DNA from: JANXUC01 sp964619065
Lineage (GTDB): Bacteria; Acidobacteriota; Terriglobia; Terriglobales; Acidobacteriaceae
DNA: 64,000 nucleotides
Direction: 5' to 3'
Assembly (NCBI GenBank): GCA_964619065.1
Contig: CAZUCC010000006.1
Span: 44,829 to 108,828, forward strand
The notes under the pieces are model-generated. The model saw nothing but the letters and a program-made list of their open reading frames with translations. It did not search any database and had not been told where the DNA came from. This document shows, piece after piece, positions 43,157-52,998 of the stretch (positions within the stretch are counted from its first letter, which is position 1; each line of letters opens with the position of its first letter). The position numbers and the translations under genes were made by a program.

Positions 43157-45148
43157 ATGATTCGCTTCAACAAGACGACGTGCGGCAACCTTGAGAACGC
43201 CCTGCAACGGGAATGGCTCGAAACCAATGGCCTTGGCGGATTCGCCTTGTCCACCATTGCCGGTCTGAATACACGCCGTTACCACGGCCTGCTGGTGGCA
43301 GCGACCCAGCCTCCGGTAGGGCGGATGGTGCTTTTATCGAAGCTGGAAGAAACGGTAACGGCTGATGGCCTGTCGTTTGAGTTGTCCGCTAATCAATATC
43401 CCGGTTCTATCCATCCTCGTGGATTCGAGTTCCTCCAGGAGTTCCACCTCGATCCCTTCCCGACGTTTGTTTTTGAAGCGGGAGGCATGCGAATCGTCAA
43501 AACTGTCTTCATGATCCACGGCGAGAACGCAACCGTCGTGCAGTACGAACTTACGAGTTTCCCAAGCGGGAAGGCTGTCCAGCTAGACCTGCGCCCGCTC
43601 ATCGCGTTTCGTGACTACCATGGACTAACGCGGGAGAACGCTAAGCTCAATCCTGCGGTAGCGATGGAATCGGGAATGGCTAGCGTGAGTCCTTACTACG
43701 GGTTGCCCCCGCTTTACCTGGCGCACAATGCCCGTCACATCAACACAGAAGGTGTCTGGTATCGTGACTTCCAGTACGAGGTGGAACGCGAGCGGGGGCT
43801 TGAATTTACCGAGGATCTCTTCAATCCGTGTACTTTGCAATTCGATCTGGCGGCCGGTCCGGTCACTGTCATTGCCTCTACTCGACGATTTGATGTGGGC
43901 CTTGGCGGCCAGATTCGGGCGGCGGAGCGCGCCCGCCGGGAGCTTACTGTTGCGCAGGCGCCCGACTCGGACGAGATCACCAAGACTCTCGCCGTGGCTT
44001 CCGAGCAATATATCGTGGCACGACAGAGTGAAAAAACGGTGATTGCCGGGTATCCCTGGTTTAGCGATTGGGGCCGCGATACGATGATCTCACTGCCTGG
44101 GCTTGCGCTGTCCACCAGGCGCTTCGACGTAGCCCGAGGCATTCTCCGCACGTTTGCCCAGGCCGCCAGCCAAGGCATGCTCCCTAATCGTTTCCCCGAC
44201 GCAGGGGAAGCACCCGAGTACAACACCGTCGACGCTACTCTCTGGTTCTTCGAGGCCGTGCGGGCCTATCTCGCCGCGACCGGGGATAGTGCTTTTGTAC
44301 GCACGGAGCTTTACAACTGCTTGGTGGATACGGTGGCCTGGCACATTCGAGGTACACGCTACAACATCAAGGTCGATATCGACGGTCTGCTCAGCGCTGG
44401 AGAGGAAGGCGTTCAGCTCACCTGGATGGATGCCAAGGTTGGCGACCATGTCATCACGCCACGACGGGGAAAGCCCGTTGAAATTCAGGCTCTCTGGTAC
44501 AACGCGTTGAGGGTCATGGCGGATTTGGCCGCCGAATTCGGCGATGTCCATGGACAGAAACGCTACAGCACCATGGCGGACCTAACGCGCTGGAGCTTCA
44601 ACCAGGTGTTCTGGCGAGAGGAATCAGGCTGTCTCTATGACGTAGTCGATGATTCGAGGACAGATGGCCAGGTGTCTGATGCACATAAGGACGTCTCCAT
44701 CCGGCCCAATCAAATTTTCGCTGTCAGTCTCCATTACACCATGTTGACGCGCGAGCGTGCGCAACGCATCGTCGAATCCGTGCGCGAGCATCTGTTGACT
44801 CCCTACGGTCTGCGTACACTGGCTCCCAGCGATCCTCAATATCATGGCCGCTATGCCGGTGGTCCCGCGGAACGTGACAGCGCGTACCACCAAGGCACGG
44901 TGTGGCCCTGGCTTATGGGGCCTTTTATCACTGCATATTTAAGGGTCAACGAGAGGAGCGACGCCGCCGTGCAGCAAGCGGAAGATTGGCTGTCGACGTT
45001 GGAACTTTATTTACTGGATCAAGGTGTCGGGCAGATTCCCGAGGTTTTCTCAGGAGATCCGCCGCATCTTCCCGGCGGATGCATGGCGCAAGCGTGGAGT
45101 GTTGCCGAACTCATACGGGTGAGGATGGAAGGCAAGCTGGCGGGATAG
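43157..45148 (+). CDS. Amylo-alpha-1,6-glucosidase (glycogen debranching enzyme family)
   Basis: From the ATG at 43157 it has 663 residues; a GTG three codons earlier is possible. The N-terminal GDE domain is plain (EWLETNGLGGFALSTIAGLN, TRRYHGLLVA). The C-terminal (alpha/alpha)6 catalytic domain carries WFSDWGRDTMISLPGLALS, EYNTVDATLWFFEAV, DAHKDVSIRPNQIFAVS and YHQGTVWPWLMGPF, the expected acidic catalytic positions. It hydrolyses alpha-1,6 branch glucose in glycogen or related polymers. The trehalose operon 26 kb away could share the glucose pool, but there is no physical linkage. It follows hemH closely, perhaps co-transcribed. Confidence 0.93.
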   Translation: MIRFNKTTCGNLENALQREWLETNGLGGFALSTIAGLNTRRYHGLLVAATQPPVGRMVLLSKLEETVTADGLSFELSANQYPGSIHPRGFEFLQEFHLDPFPTFVFEAGGMRIVKTVFMIHGENATVVQYELTSFPSGKAVQLDLRPLIAFRDYHGLTRENAKLNPAVAMESGMASVSPYYGLPPLYLAHNARHINTEGVWYRDFQYEVERERGLEFTEDLFNPCTLQFDLAAGPVTVIASTRRFDVGLGGQIRAAERARRELTVAQAPDSDEITKTLAVASEQYIVARQSEKTVIAGYPWFSDWGRDTMISLPGLALSTRRFDVARGILRTFAQAASQGMLPNRFPDAGEAPEYNTVDATLWFFEAVRAYLAATGDSAFVRTELYNCLVDTVAWHIRGTRYNIKVDIDGLLSAGEEGVQLTWMDAKVGDHVITPRRGKPVEIQALWYNALRVMADLAAEFGDVHGQKRYSTMADLTRWSFNQVFWREESGCLYDVVDDSRTDGQVSDAHKDVSIRPNQIFAVSLHYTMLTRERAQRIVESVREHLLTPYGLRTLAPSDPQYHGRYAGGPAERDSAYHQGTVWPWLMGPFITAYLRVNERSDAAVQQAEDWLSTLELYLLDQGVGQIPEVFSGDPPHLPGGCMAQAWSVAELIRVRMEGKLAG

Positions 45149-45804
45149 GCCTCGGCCTCCAGGAGTGGACTGCGAGGCTAACGGAAGAAAGTCTTACCTT
45201 CCGGCGGCATGCGCCCGGCTCGAACCAGAATGCATCGCGGCCACCAAGCTCAAGAAGTGCTGTTCGAACGTCACGTGCGGTCGTTGCCGGAATATCTCTG
45301 GATACGAGCGAATCGCAATCATAAATAATTTCGCGTCCACATGGACCATGTCGGCTGGTTTCCGGCCCTGCGAAGTTCTGAGATTATGCTGCACAGAAAA
45401 TCTCCCCTTACAAATTCGGTGATGCCCATCACTCGATCAGCAGTTACAGGGGGAGTTGAGCAAGTCGTGTTTCACGCAGAAGCACTTCTCGTGTACTTGT
45501 CTCGAGGAAGTATGGAATCTGAGTAAGCGCGAGTCTATGCCCCAGGGGTGGGGGAGTCAATGGCCCCGGCGTGCCAGAACTTAAAGAGCCTCATGGAACG
45601 CGTCGGGAATGTCGAACCGCGGGACTAAAGTCCGCAAAATTGGTGGCGTTTTTTGCGGCGCTGAAAGCGCAACACCTACCCAAACAAAACTTATTGAGAG
45701 GTCGCCTGACAAGTACTGAAGTGATATGGTTAATAGCTTTTGATTCAGCATTTAAGAGCTGACATCTTCAGGAGTTTCACGAGGTATTTACGTGCGCCCT
45801 ATCT
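45149..45804. other. Intergenic region with REP-like palindromes, no gene
   Basis: About 655 bases between convergent genes. Short frames lack ribosome sites. Around 45617-45673 there is a repeat-like element: GCGG(G)AC-TAAA-GTCCGC at 45619-45635 (one bulged G) and GCGCT-GAA-AGCGC at 45658-45670, joined by a T-rich stretch. This arrangement resembles dispersed palindromic elements I associate with Acidobacteria. It may help terminate transcription from both sides. Confidence 0.5.
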
Positions 45805-47079
45805 TTAGTCGCGCACGACGGCGGGAGCCATTTCCAGGTCGAGAAAGCTTAAGCGGTGGCTGCGAATTGTGGCCAGACCGGCCACCAGAGCCAGAGCCGC
45901 ATATGCCAGCGCGTCCGGCACTCCAACCTTGGCTGCCACGGCACCCCAAATTGTGCTCCCCACTGCCATACCGCCTTGCAGAACCAGTAAGTACATGGAG
46001 AGGGATCGTGCTCGCACCCAGGGCGGCGCCATGGTCTGAGCCGCATAATTCAGCGAAGCCAGAATGCCGATCCAAGCCGTGCCTCCGATAAACATCGCTA
46101 GGCACAGCGGGCCGAGCTGATGCAGACGTCCGGAGGCGAACGTCACGACGGCTAAAACACCGATTGCGCCCGCAATTAATCCATCGAGCGCCAAGTGGGG
46201 TCGCAGGCGCGGCAGAATCACAGCACCCGCCAGTGCACCAACGCCAAAACAGCCGACCAGAATTCCGAATCCAGTCGAACCGAAGGGGTGTGCCAAGAGC
46301 GGCATCAGAGCCCAGATAGCCGTCGCCGCCAAGCTGAACACGGCAGTTCGCACAAGCACGGACTGGACTACCACAGACTGACGCACGTAGCGAAAGCCTT
46401 CGAGAACTGATTCCAAGATGCGAGAAGAGATACGAGGCGACTCGGCCACTGGTGCGGGTGGGCGTTTCCATCGGTACAGGAAAATGATGACGCCGAAAAA
46501 TGAGAGCGCATTCAGGAGAAATGCCGTTCCCGACCCAGCTGCGGCGATGACCAAGCCGCCGAGGGCTGGTCCGATGGCGCGTGCCACGTTGAAGCCCGCC
46601 GAGTTGAGTGCCACGGCAGCGGCATGATTTTCGCGCGAGACCACTTCTGGCGTGATTGCCTGCCAGGCAGGATCGTTCATTACGGAGCCAAGGCCGAGTA
46701 GAAACGTGAATAGCAACAGCGTCTGCGGAGCTATGCAGTCCGTCAGCGTCATCAGCCCGAGCGAACCAGAAGCCAGCACCATCCACCACTGGGTGAAGAG
46801 TAAAAGACGGCGGCGGTCCATCATGTCCGCGATCGCACCTGCGGGCAGCATCACCAAAAATACGGGCAGGGTTGCCGCCGTTAAGACCATTCCGACCATG
46901 AACGGCGACATGGTCAGTTGCGTCATTAACCAGCCGGCCCCGACGTTCTGCATCCACGTGCCGGTGTAGGAGATGACGGCCGCGATCCAGAGCGAGCGAA
47001 ACAGCGGTTCCCGCAGCGGGGCCAGAGCGGAGGGCTGTGGGGCTTGCGGTACGCTCGTGACTTCGCTGCTGGTTGCCAT
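45805..47079 (-). CDS. MFS transporter (EntS/MFS_3-like)
   Basis: From the ATG at 47079 it has 424 residues; this start lies four bases after the upstream stop, whereas the longer frame would run into that gene. About 11-12 TM helices are visible (LFRSLWIAAVISYTGTWMQN; VGMVLTAATLPVFLVMLPAGAIAD followed by MMDRRRLLL, the MFS loop 2-3 motif; GPALGGLVIAAAG). The sequence style is that of MFS_3 exporters, such as the enterobactin exporter EntS. Substrate unknown. Third gene of the PIG-L/APC/MFS operon, all with 4-bp gaps. Confidence 0.9.
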   Translation of the reverse strand: MATSSEVTSVPQAPQPSALAPLREPLFRSLWIAAVISYTGTWMQNVGAGWLMTQLTMSPFMVGMVLTAATLPVFLVMLPAGAIADMMDRRRLLLFTQWWMVLASGSLGLMTLTDCIAPQTLLLFTFLLGLGSVMNDPAWQAITPEVVSRENHAAAVALNSAGFNVARAIGPALGGLVIAAAGSGTAFLLNALSFFGVIIFLYRWKRPPAPVAESPRISSRILESVLEGFRYVRQSVVVQSVLVRTAVFSLAATAIWALMPLLAHPFGSTGFGILVGCFGVGALAGAVILPRLRPHLALDGLIAGAIGVLAVVTFASGRLHQLGPLCLAMFIGGTAWIGILASLNYAAQTMAPPWVRARSLSMYLLVLQGGMAVGSTIWGAVAAKVGVPDALAYAALALVAGLATIRSHRLSFLDLEMAPAVVRD

Positions 47080-47083
47080 TGCT

Positions 47084-48583
47084 TTAGCCCTCAGCCACCC
47101 TAGCGTGCGCCGTGTTCGTGAAAGGCCACTCCCGTCCACGCCAGGCTCGAATGAAGTAGATGATCAAGCCCGCGATCAGAAGAACGGCAGCATAGCGAAT
47201 TTCGCGTAGTGCATTGGGCCGCTTAAAAAGAACAAACAGAAAACCTGCGGAGGCGAACAGGGCCGGCAAAGGAAAGAGCCACATACGGAACGGACGCGGC
47301 AGCTCTGGACGACGAATGCGCAATATAATTACGCCTACCGCTTGCACGAGGAACTGCAACAGGATGCGAATGACCACGAGTGCGGCTATCACGTCCGCGA
47401 GGCGCAAGAAACAAAACAGAGCGGCAACACATCCCAAAACCAAGAGTGAGACATGCGGAAAGTGGTGCTCCGGATGTACTTTCGCGAGCGCACGGAAATA
47501 GTTGCCATCCGCCGCTGCTGCGTAGGGCACGCGCGAATAGCCGAGGAGCAGGGAAAAGACGGAGGCAAACGCCGTCCACATAATTAATCCAGTGGCAAGA
47601 TACGCTGCCCAGTGTCCATACACTCGCTGCATAAAGACCGAAATAATGAAAAAGTGCGTATCCGATTTCGATGTGGCGACCAGCTCCTGCCACGGAATCA
47701 CACCCAGGATGCTGATGTTCATCACAATGTATAGACACGCAACCAGGAAAATGGAAAGCAACAATGCCCGCGGAATATTTTTCTCTGGATTGCGTACTTC
47801 GCCGCCTAGAAAAGCAACGTTGTAGTAACCCCAGTAGTCGTAATTGGCGATGAGCATGGCAGCGCCGAGCCCTGTGAAGAAGCTGGACGACAGATGAAAC
47901 GCTCCCGACGGAAAGCTGAACGCAAGCTTCGGATCGAAATGCGTGATCCCGGCAAAGATGATCCAAAACACAGTTCCTAGAACGACCGAGAAGAGAACTT
48001 TGGACATCCATCCAATGTCTGTGATCTTGCGATAGAGCAGGAAGACGGCCAATAAGCATGTGGCGATAGCCAGAAAGGTCGCGCCATTCACCAGCCAATT
48101 CACCTGAATCGTGCCAAGAAACCCGAGGGAGAGGTGAGCTTCACGCGCCGAGTAGACCGTTGCAAGACGGGGCCAAAAGTAGGATGCATATTGTGACAAC
48201 CCAATGCAGCCCGATGCAATCGACAAGGGCGCGCTAAACGAAAGCTGCCAGATAAAGAGGAAGGACAGGAGGCGCCCCAGACTCTTGGGGCCGTAGATTT
48301 CATTGAGGTAGCGGTAGGAACCACCCGCTCCAGGAAAAGCTGCGCCGAGTTCCGCCCAGACCAGACCATCACAGACGGCGAAGAACGCGCCTAGGATCCA
48401 TCCCAGCATAGCTTGCGGGCCGCCCATTGCTCCGACAATCAGCGGAATGGTGATGAACGGGCCCACGCCGATCATGTCGATCATGTTGAGCGCAGTTGCA
48501 CTCGATAGGCTGATGCCACGAACGAGTTCCGCAGGTTGCGGCGTCGGTGGCGTGGCGGGAGTCGACGCGGAGGATGCGGGCAT
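47084..48583 (-). CDS. APC-superfamily amino acid permease
   Basis: 499 residues, 12-14 TM helices. The N-terminal region SSATALNMIDMIGVGPFITIPLIVGAMGG, broken at its Gly turns, is the classic APC helix-1 motif (G-x-G-x-F/I). AFPGAGGSYRYLNEIYGP marks helix 3, and FLGGEVRNPEKNIPRALLLS marks the loop after helix 6. It probably imports amino acids or polyamines by proton or cation symport; substrate unknown. The short disordered N terminus (Pro/Thr/Ala-rich) is unremarkable. It sits four bases from both neighbours. Confidence 0.92.
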   Translation of the reverse strand: MPASSASTPATPPTPQPAELVRGISLSSATALNMIDMIGVGPFITIPLIVGAMGGPQAMLGWILGAFFAVCDGLVWAELGAAFPGAGGSYRYLNEIYGPKSLGRLLSFLFIWQLSFSAPLSIASGCIGLSQYASYFWPRLATVYSAREAHLSLGFLGTIQVNWLVNGATFLAIATCLLAVFLLYRKITDIGWMSKVLFSVVLGTVFWIIFAGITHFDPKLAFSFPSGAFHLSSSFFTGLGAAMLIANYDYWGYYNVAFLGGEVRNPEKNIPRALLLSIFLVACLYIVMNISILGVIPWQELVATSKSDTHFFIISVFMQRVYGHWAAYLATGLIMWTAFASVFSLLLGYSRVPYAAAADGNYFRALAKVHPEHHFPHVSLLVLGCVAALFCFLRLADVIAALVVIRILLQFLVQAVGVIILRIRRPELPRPFRMWLFPLPALFASAGFLFVLFKRPNALREIRYAAVLLIAGLIIYFIRAWRGREWPFTNTAHARVAEG

Positions 48584-48587
48584 TCGA

Positions 48588-51371
48588 TTAGTTTGGCGTG
48601 GTTTTGTTGGCTTGCGACGCGGGCTCGTGCCCTGCGCTCAATAGATTCACATAAAGACGCACGGCTCCAGGCACTCCCGCGGGCAATTGGCGAAAGAACG
48701 CATATCCCGTGTAGATATAGACACCCTTACCGTATTGAGCGCGCAGCAGGCCGCCTTTCTGTAGCGCTTCGCCGGGGTCGTTGCAGGCGAGCAGAGGTTT
48801 GAAGCTGGAATCCCATGTTTCCATAAAGTAGAGGCCGCGTTCTTGCACCCAGCCGTCGAAATCCTTTGTCGTGATTTCGTTCGGATAGTGGAATATTCCG
48901 TCCGCGGGGGCAAGAATCTGAATCGGCGCTTCTTCCACGCTCACGCGAGCGCGGCTCAGCTGGGCAGGGAAGGGCGTGAACTTGCCGCTGTTGAAGTCTC
49001 CCACTCCGCTGTTGTATTGGACGACGAGCGTTCCGCCGTTGTTTACGTACTCCAACAGGCGCTTGTTGTTGGCGATAACCTGTTTTTGTGTGTCGTAAGC
49101 TCGAATACCGAGGACGATAGTCGAGAAGCGGTTCAGGTCCGTCTGGGAAAGAGACTCGGTGGGAACGAGTTCCAGGTTAATTCCCAGCTGTTGCAGAGCG
49201 GTGGGAATTTCGTCCCCGGCACCCATGACGTAGCCGACGCGAAGGTTTGCAGGAAGCGCAGCAGTCACAAAGCTGAGCTTTTGGGTTGCTGGCTGGAAGT
49301 AGTAAGCCGCGCCGAGGTCTTCGCGTGTGATGAGGCTGTAGCCTTCCGAGAACTCACGACCTTGGGTAACTCCAACGGTAGAAGTCAACACCGCGCGAAT
49401 TGCCGACCGGCCTTCCTGGCTTACAGGAGCCAGCACTTGGAAATTGAACTCCTGCGCACCCCCTTGGTCTCCGAAGTGAACGGGGATCTGTTCCGGCTCG
49501 ACACGGGCCTTGTCGGGAACTTGCAAGCGGAGCACGCCCTCGCCGCTACCTTTGCTCTCCACGCGAACCTTGACGGGGAAGGCGTGCTCGCCATTGACTC
49601 GTGCCAACTGGGTGATGGGCTCCACAACTACGGAAAATGCAGGCACGACAGGCAAGGGCCACACTCGCGATGCGCCCTGATCGTCAACGAACGGTGCCAG
49701 GACGGGCGTCTGGATTTCATTCACCACTTTGCCGAGCGAGTAGCGAGCACTGACGTGTAACTGCGGCGGCGGAAAAGGGAAAGTAGCGTAGCGCGGATCG
49801 TCGATCGTGTACACACTCTCGGTGGCAGGGTCTTCGCGGTGCCAGTATGGCTTGCTGTAGTCCGTTTTAGAAGGAGCCGTAATGCGAAATTCTTCGACCG
49901 CCTCGCCGCCAGGAGGGATAGATCGCGGAGTTTTCGATGCCGCGCTGCTAGGCGATGCAACTCTCTTCCAATCGTCGGGTGCCAGGATGGCAAGACCGTT
50001 CAGAAATAGGGTGCGCTTGGAACCGTTGCGAAAGTGAGCTGTCACCGTGAAAACTTCTCCCGGTGAGACTGGCGCGGACGCGGCCGTTGCTTCCAGCGAA
50101 ACGTTGAATGCGAGATTGATAGCGTGAGCACACTGTTCACGCTTCTCACGCAATAGGGGAAGCAGCGCCGCTTTTGCCGTGCCGCTGAGATTTGCCGCGG
50201 AAACACGGTGCTCAATTTCATCGAGTCGCTGCAAAGCGCTGAGCAGCGGGTCTGCGGCGCTTTCAGGGTCTGCTTCCGCCGCGATGCTGGCCCGGTGAAT
50301 CTCTTTCTCGACCTCTTCGAGCTCGGTCTTCAGGAATGGAACCTTCTTTTCTTCCTCACCCAGCCGCTTTGTGAGACCCGGGAGCGTGGTATCAATGCCC
50401 GCGAAAAAGTCCGACTCGTGGCCGTTGGAGTCGGCTGCGCCCGGCACCGCGGAGTCCACGAGTTTGTAGTAGCTGAAACGGTCGCCGGGATCGACAGTCC
50501 ACTGCGCCGCGCCTTGCGAAAGCTGGTGCCGTAGCCCTTCCATGGCGAATTGGATGTAGGAACCCTTCAGGTCCGGGTTCACTTTTCCCGAGTTGATCTT
50601 AACGGAGTAGTCCTTTTCGCATTCCGCCGAGCTGTCCCAGCAGAGCTTCCCCATGTAAAGCTTTTTGGCCTGCCAGGGTAGCAGACCCTCTCGAATTTGC
50701 TCCGGGAAGCGATTGGGATCGCCTGCGGCTCGAAAGGCCTCACGGGTCAGGATGGCCGATGCCTGATGATTGCCGTGCCCATCGCGGCTGGTGCCGGTGA
50801 AACGAGCCACCAGAACATCGGGATGAAACGTGCGGATGACGCGGACCATATCTCCGAGTGCGACGTCATGGCCTTGCCACTTCTGCAGGGTTTCTTCGGG
50901 ATTCTTGGAGAATCCGAAATCGGCGACGCGCGAGAAACGCTGTTCAACGCCGTAGTAGCGGTCAGCCGCCAGCAGTTCCAAAGTTCGAAGTACGCCCAGC
51001 GAGTCGAGCAGGCTGCTGCCCACTTTATTTTGCCCACCCTCACCGCGATTGAGTGTCATCAAAAGTGTGTGTGTGCCAAGGCCGCGCGATTCCACAGTGA
51101 GCATGCCACCATCTTCGTCGTCGGGATGCGCCGTGGTGTGCATCAAGCGTGCGGTGGTTGCGAGGCGCTTCAGTGTTAAACGTAGTCCAGCCTGACCGAC
51201 GTCTTGAGGGAGAGGCTGGTCAGGCGAGGTCTTTGCGGGCAATATTGGGTCGGGCGCACCGGCAGCACCGACGCAGGCCAGACCAAGCCCCAGGCTGAGA
51301 GATAGAAAAGATGCGGGTTGAACAAAGGAGCGGAAGAAACGTCGGTAGGCCGGTTCCGTGGAAGAGTGCAT
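48588..51371 (-). CDS. Exported PIG-L-family deacetylase with C-terminal GATase-like domain
   Basis: 927 residues with a signal peptide (SFLSLSLGLGLACVGAAGA). The PIG-L/LmbE domain (~70-330) carries the zinc motif AHPDDE (81-86), a second metal site DGHGNH (197-202), and TLNRGEGGQNKVGSSLLDSLG. Such enzymes remove acetyl groups from N-acetylglucosamine-type substrates. Residues ~440-700 are beta-sandwich-like, and ~720-915 resemble a GATase1/ThuA-like domain (LEYVNNGGTLVVQYNSGVGD, YGKGVYIYTGYAFFRQLPAG). It heads the operon with an APC permease and an MFS transporter, suggesting release and uptake of amino sugars or small amines. Confidence 0.88.
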   Translation of the reverse strand: MHSSTEPAYRRFFRSFVQPASFLSLSLGLGLACVGAAGAPDPILPAKTSPDQPLPQDVGQAGLRLTLKRLATTARLMHTTAHPDDEDGGMLTVESRGLGTHTLLMTLNRGEGGQNKVGSSLLDSLGVLRTLELLAADRYYGVEQRFSRVADFGFSKNPEETLQKWQGHDVALGDMVRVIRTFHPDVLVARFTGTSRDGHGNHQASAILTREAFRAAGDPNRFPEQIREGLLPWQAKKLYMGKLCWDSSAECEKDYSVKINSGKVNPDLKGSYIQFAMEGLRHQLSQGAAQWTVDPGDRFSYYKLVDSAVPGAADSNGHESDFFAGIDTTLPGLTKRLGEEEKKVPFLKTELEEVEKEIHRASIAAEADPESAADPLLSALQRLDEIEHRVSAANLSGTAKAALLPLLREKREQCAHAINLAFNVSLEATAASAPVSPGEVFTVTAHFRNGSKRTLFLNGLAILAPDDWKRVASPSSAASKTPRSIPPGGEAVEEFRITAPSKTDYSKPYWHREDPATESVYTIDDPRYATFPFPPPQLHVSARYSLGKVVNEIQTPVLAPFVDDQGASRVWPLPVVPAFSVVVEPITQLARVNGEHAFPVKVRVESKGSGEGVLRLQVPDKARVEPEQIPVHFGDQGGAQEFNFQVLAPVSQEGRSAIRAVLTSTVGVTQGREFSEGYSLITREDLGAAYYFQPATQKLSFVTAALPANLRVGYVMGAGDEIPTALQQLGINLELVPTESLSQTDLNRFSTIVLGIRAYDTQKQVIANNKRLLEYVNNGGTLVVQYNSGVGDFNSGKFTPFPAQLSRARVSVEEAPIQILAPADGIFHYPNEITTKDFDGWVQERGLYFMETWDSSFKPLLACNDPGEALQKGGLLRAQYGKGVYIYTGYAFFRQLPAGVPGAVRLYVNLLSAGHEPASQANKTTPN

Positions 51372-51502
51372 TGTTGAGTCGGGATCCTTTAAACATTAGA
51401 CGCGAAGCAATGTAAGGGGTTTCACGATTTCGGCGGACATTTGCGGAACTCCGCCACGACTGGACAGCCGAGAGGGCACATGTAAGCCGTCCCTGCGTTA
51501 GT

Positions 51503-52468
51503 TTACTGGATGACGAGAACTTTCACCTTCGTCCCCTCAGGGATTGTGGCGCCCTGTAGCACCACCACCCCGTTCGTGACCAAGCCGTTGAACTCTGCTC
51601 CCTGACCTGGGTTCTTGGCGAAGTTGAGCGGGTTCACGAACCAATTAAAGCGATCTTGCAGGACTTGTCCGTTCGAGGGATAGCCTGCCAGCAGGGCGCT
51701 GAGCGAGTTCACGCGCTCTGTCAGAGGCGGGTGTGTACTGCCCCAGAGGCCAAGCTGCTTCTGGCTGGACGGCGTGTTGGCAGCGGCTGTCGCCAGCACC
51801 TGCAAAAAGTCGCGCAGCCCGGCCGCGGAGTAACCCGTCTTTGCGGCGAAATCCATACCGAATTTGTCGGCTTCGTTTTCGTGGTCGCGGCTCACCGGCA
51901 TGGTTAGTGCGTTCTTGACGACCTCGCCGGCGACCGCAACCAGCTCCGTGCCGCGCGGGATGCGGTTGGCTGTTTCCTCTCTGGCAAACTGCACGGTCTT
52001 TTGCGAGCGCACCTGCTTCTCCAGGTGACGTTTGTCGATATGCGCAATCTCATGCGCCAGCGTGCCGGCGAGTTCCGCTTCATTCCTCATATTGGCAAGT
52101 GCGCCACGAGTGACGAACACATAGCCGCCGGGAAGAGAGACGGCGGTAACGGCTTCGGTATTTAAGATTGCAAAATGGTAAGCAACGGCGCGCGTTCCGC
52201 TACGCGCCACCGCCGAGCCGACAAGGTTGACATACTTTACCATGTCGGGCTGCTCATAAATTCCGAAGATGTTAATCAGCTTGGCGGCCGATGCCTCACC
52301 AATTACGCGTTCCTGGTCATCCGTCCACGGCGCATAGATGTCAGAAGCTTTCTTGGCTTTTTCTTGCACCTTTTGTGCCTTCCTCACAATGTCGCCGAAT
52401 TGCGCGTGGAGCGGCGCGGCAAAGTTGAGAATAAAAACGAGAACGGCAATTGTACGGATAGGGCGCAT
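51503..52468 (-). CDS. Exported M48-family metalloprotease
   Basis: From the ATG at 52468 (AAGGAGA upstream) it has 321 residues and a signal peptide (IAVLVFILNFAAPLHAQ). The zinc site HEIAH (139-143, in LAGTLAHEIAHIDKRH) and the downstream Glu in ENEADKFGMDFAAKTGY are intact. M48 proteases such as BepA or LoiP act in periplasmic quality control and outer-membrane biogenesis. The ~100-residue C-terminal region is beta-like. Third gene after a CHASE2 cyclase and a low-complexity secreted protein. Confidence 0.93.
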   Translation of the reverse strand: MRPIRTIAVLVFILNFAAPLHAQFGDIVRKAQKVQEKAKKASDIYAPWTDDQERVIGEASAAKLINIFGIYEQPDMVKYVNLVGSAVARSGTRAVAYHFAILNTEAVTAVSLPGGYVFVTRGALANMRNEAELAGTLAHEIAHIDKRHLEKQVRSQKTVQFAREETANRIPRGTELVAVAGEVVKNALTMPVSRDHENEADKFGMDFAAKTGYSAAGLRDFLQVLATAAANTPSSQKQLGLWGSTHPPLTERVNSLSALLAGYPSNGQVLQDRFNWFVNPLNFAKNPGQGAEFNGLVTNGVVVLQGATIPEGTKVKVLVIQ

Positions 52469-52496
52469 ATAGGCTGTCTCCTTCACAGCTGCATCT

Positions 52497-52976
52497 CTAT
52501 TGTTGCGGCGGTGCGGGCGCATTCAATCCACCTTCCTGCATGAAGGCTGTGAGCTCGGCCTGAGTCACGCCGGACTGTGTCAGCTGTTGCGCTTTTGCAA
52601 CATCGGCTGCGGTGGGTGCGGCGGCGAGGAATCCTTTCTGTACTTGGCCATTTGGATCGAGGCCATTGAAGCCGAGCGTGGCTGTGTCCTTCGATTGACG
52701 TGACGACTTCAGATTGACTTGACCGCCGAAGAGAGGCTGTGGTGCTTTGTCAGGCTGGCTTCCGCTGCCGGACGGCTGCCCTGAAGCAGGTAGATTGGCA
52801 TTCGGTGACGAATTCTTCTTGTCCTGCTTTTTGTTGTCTTGCTTCTTACTGGCTGGGTTCTGTTGCTGGGGAGTTGGTGTGGTTTGCTGCGCATACAACG
52901 ACCAGGCTGGAACTGGAGCGACCGCCGCGATTATCCAACAAAATGCGATGAGGAGAACATATTGGCTCGATTTCAT
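52497..52976 (-). CDS. Secreted low-complexity protein of unknown function
   Basis: 159 residues; AAGGA precedes the ATG. A signal peptide (YVLLIAFCWIIAAVAPVPAWS) is followed by Gln/Lys/Asn/Pro-rich disordered sequence to ~95. The C-terminal ~60 residues are ordered-looking (GFNGLDPNGQVQKGFLAAAP, TAADVAKAQQLTQSGVTQAE). No family recognised. The gene lies between a CHASE2 cyclase (22-bp gap) and the M48 protease (28-bp gap), so it is probably an operon member acting in the periplasm. Confidence 0.8.
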   Translation of the reverse strand: MKSSQYVLLIAFCWIIAAVAPVPAWSLYAQQTTPTPQQQNPASKKQDNKKQDKKNSSPNANLPASGQPSGSGSQPDKAPQPLFGGQVNLKSSRQSKDTATLGFNGLDPNGQVQKGFLAAAPTAADVAKAQQLTQSGVTQAELTAFMQEGGLNAPAPPQQ

Positions 52977-52998
52977 TCGATCCTTTCCCGACAGCTGC

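Noticed and set aside
45788..46957. A 389-residue minus-strand frame overlapping the MFS transporter
   Set aside because: Arg/Gly/Ser-rich without hydrophobic segments; the transporter in the other frame has the TM helices and family motifs.
48843..49760. 305-residue plus-strand frame antisense to PIG-L
   Set aside because: No ribosome site and no domain; the opposing PIG-L frame is complete.
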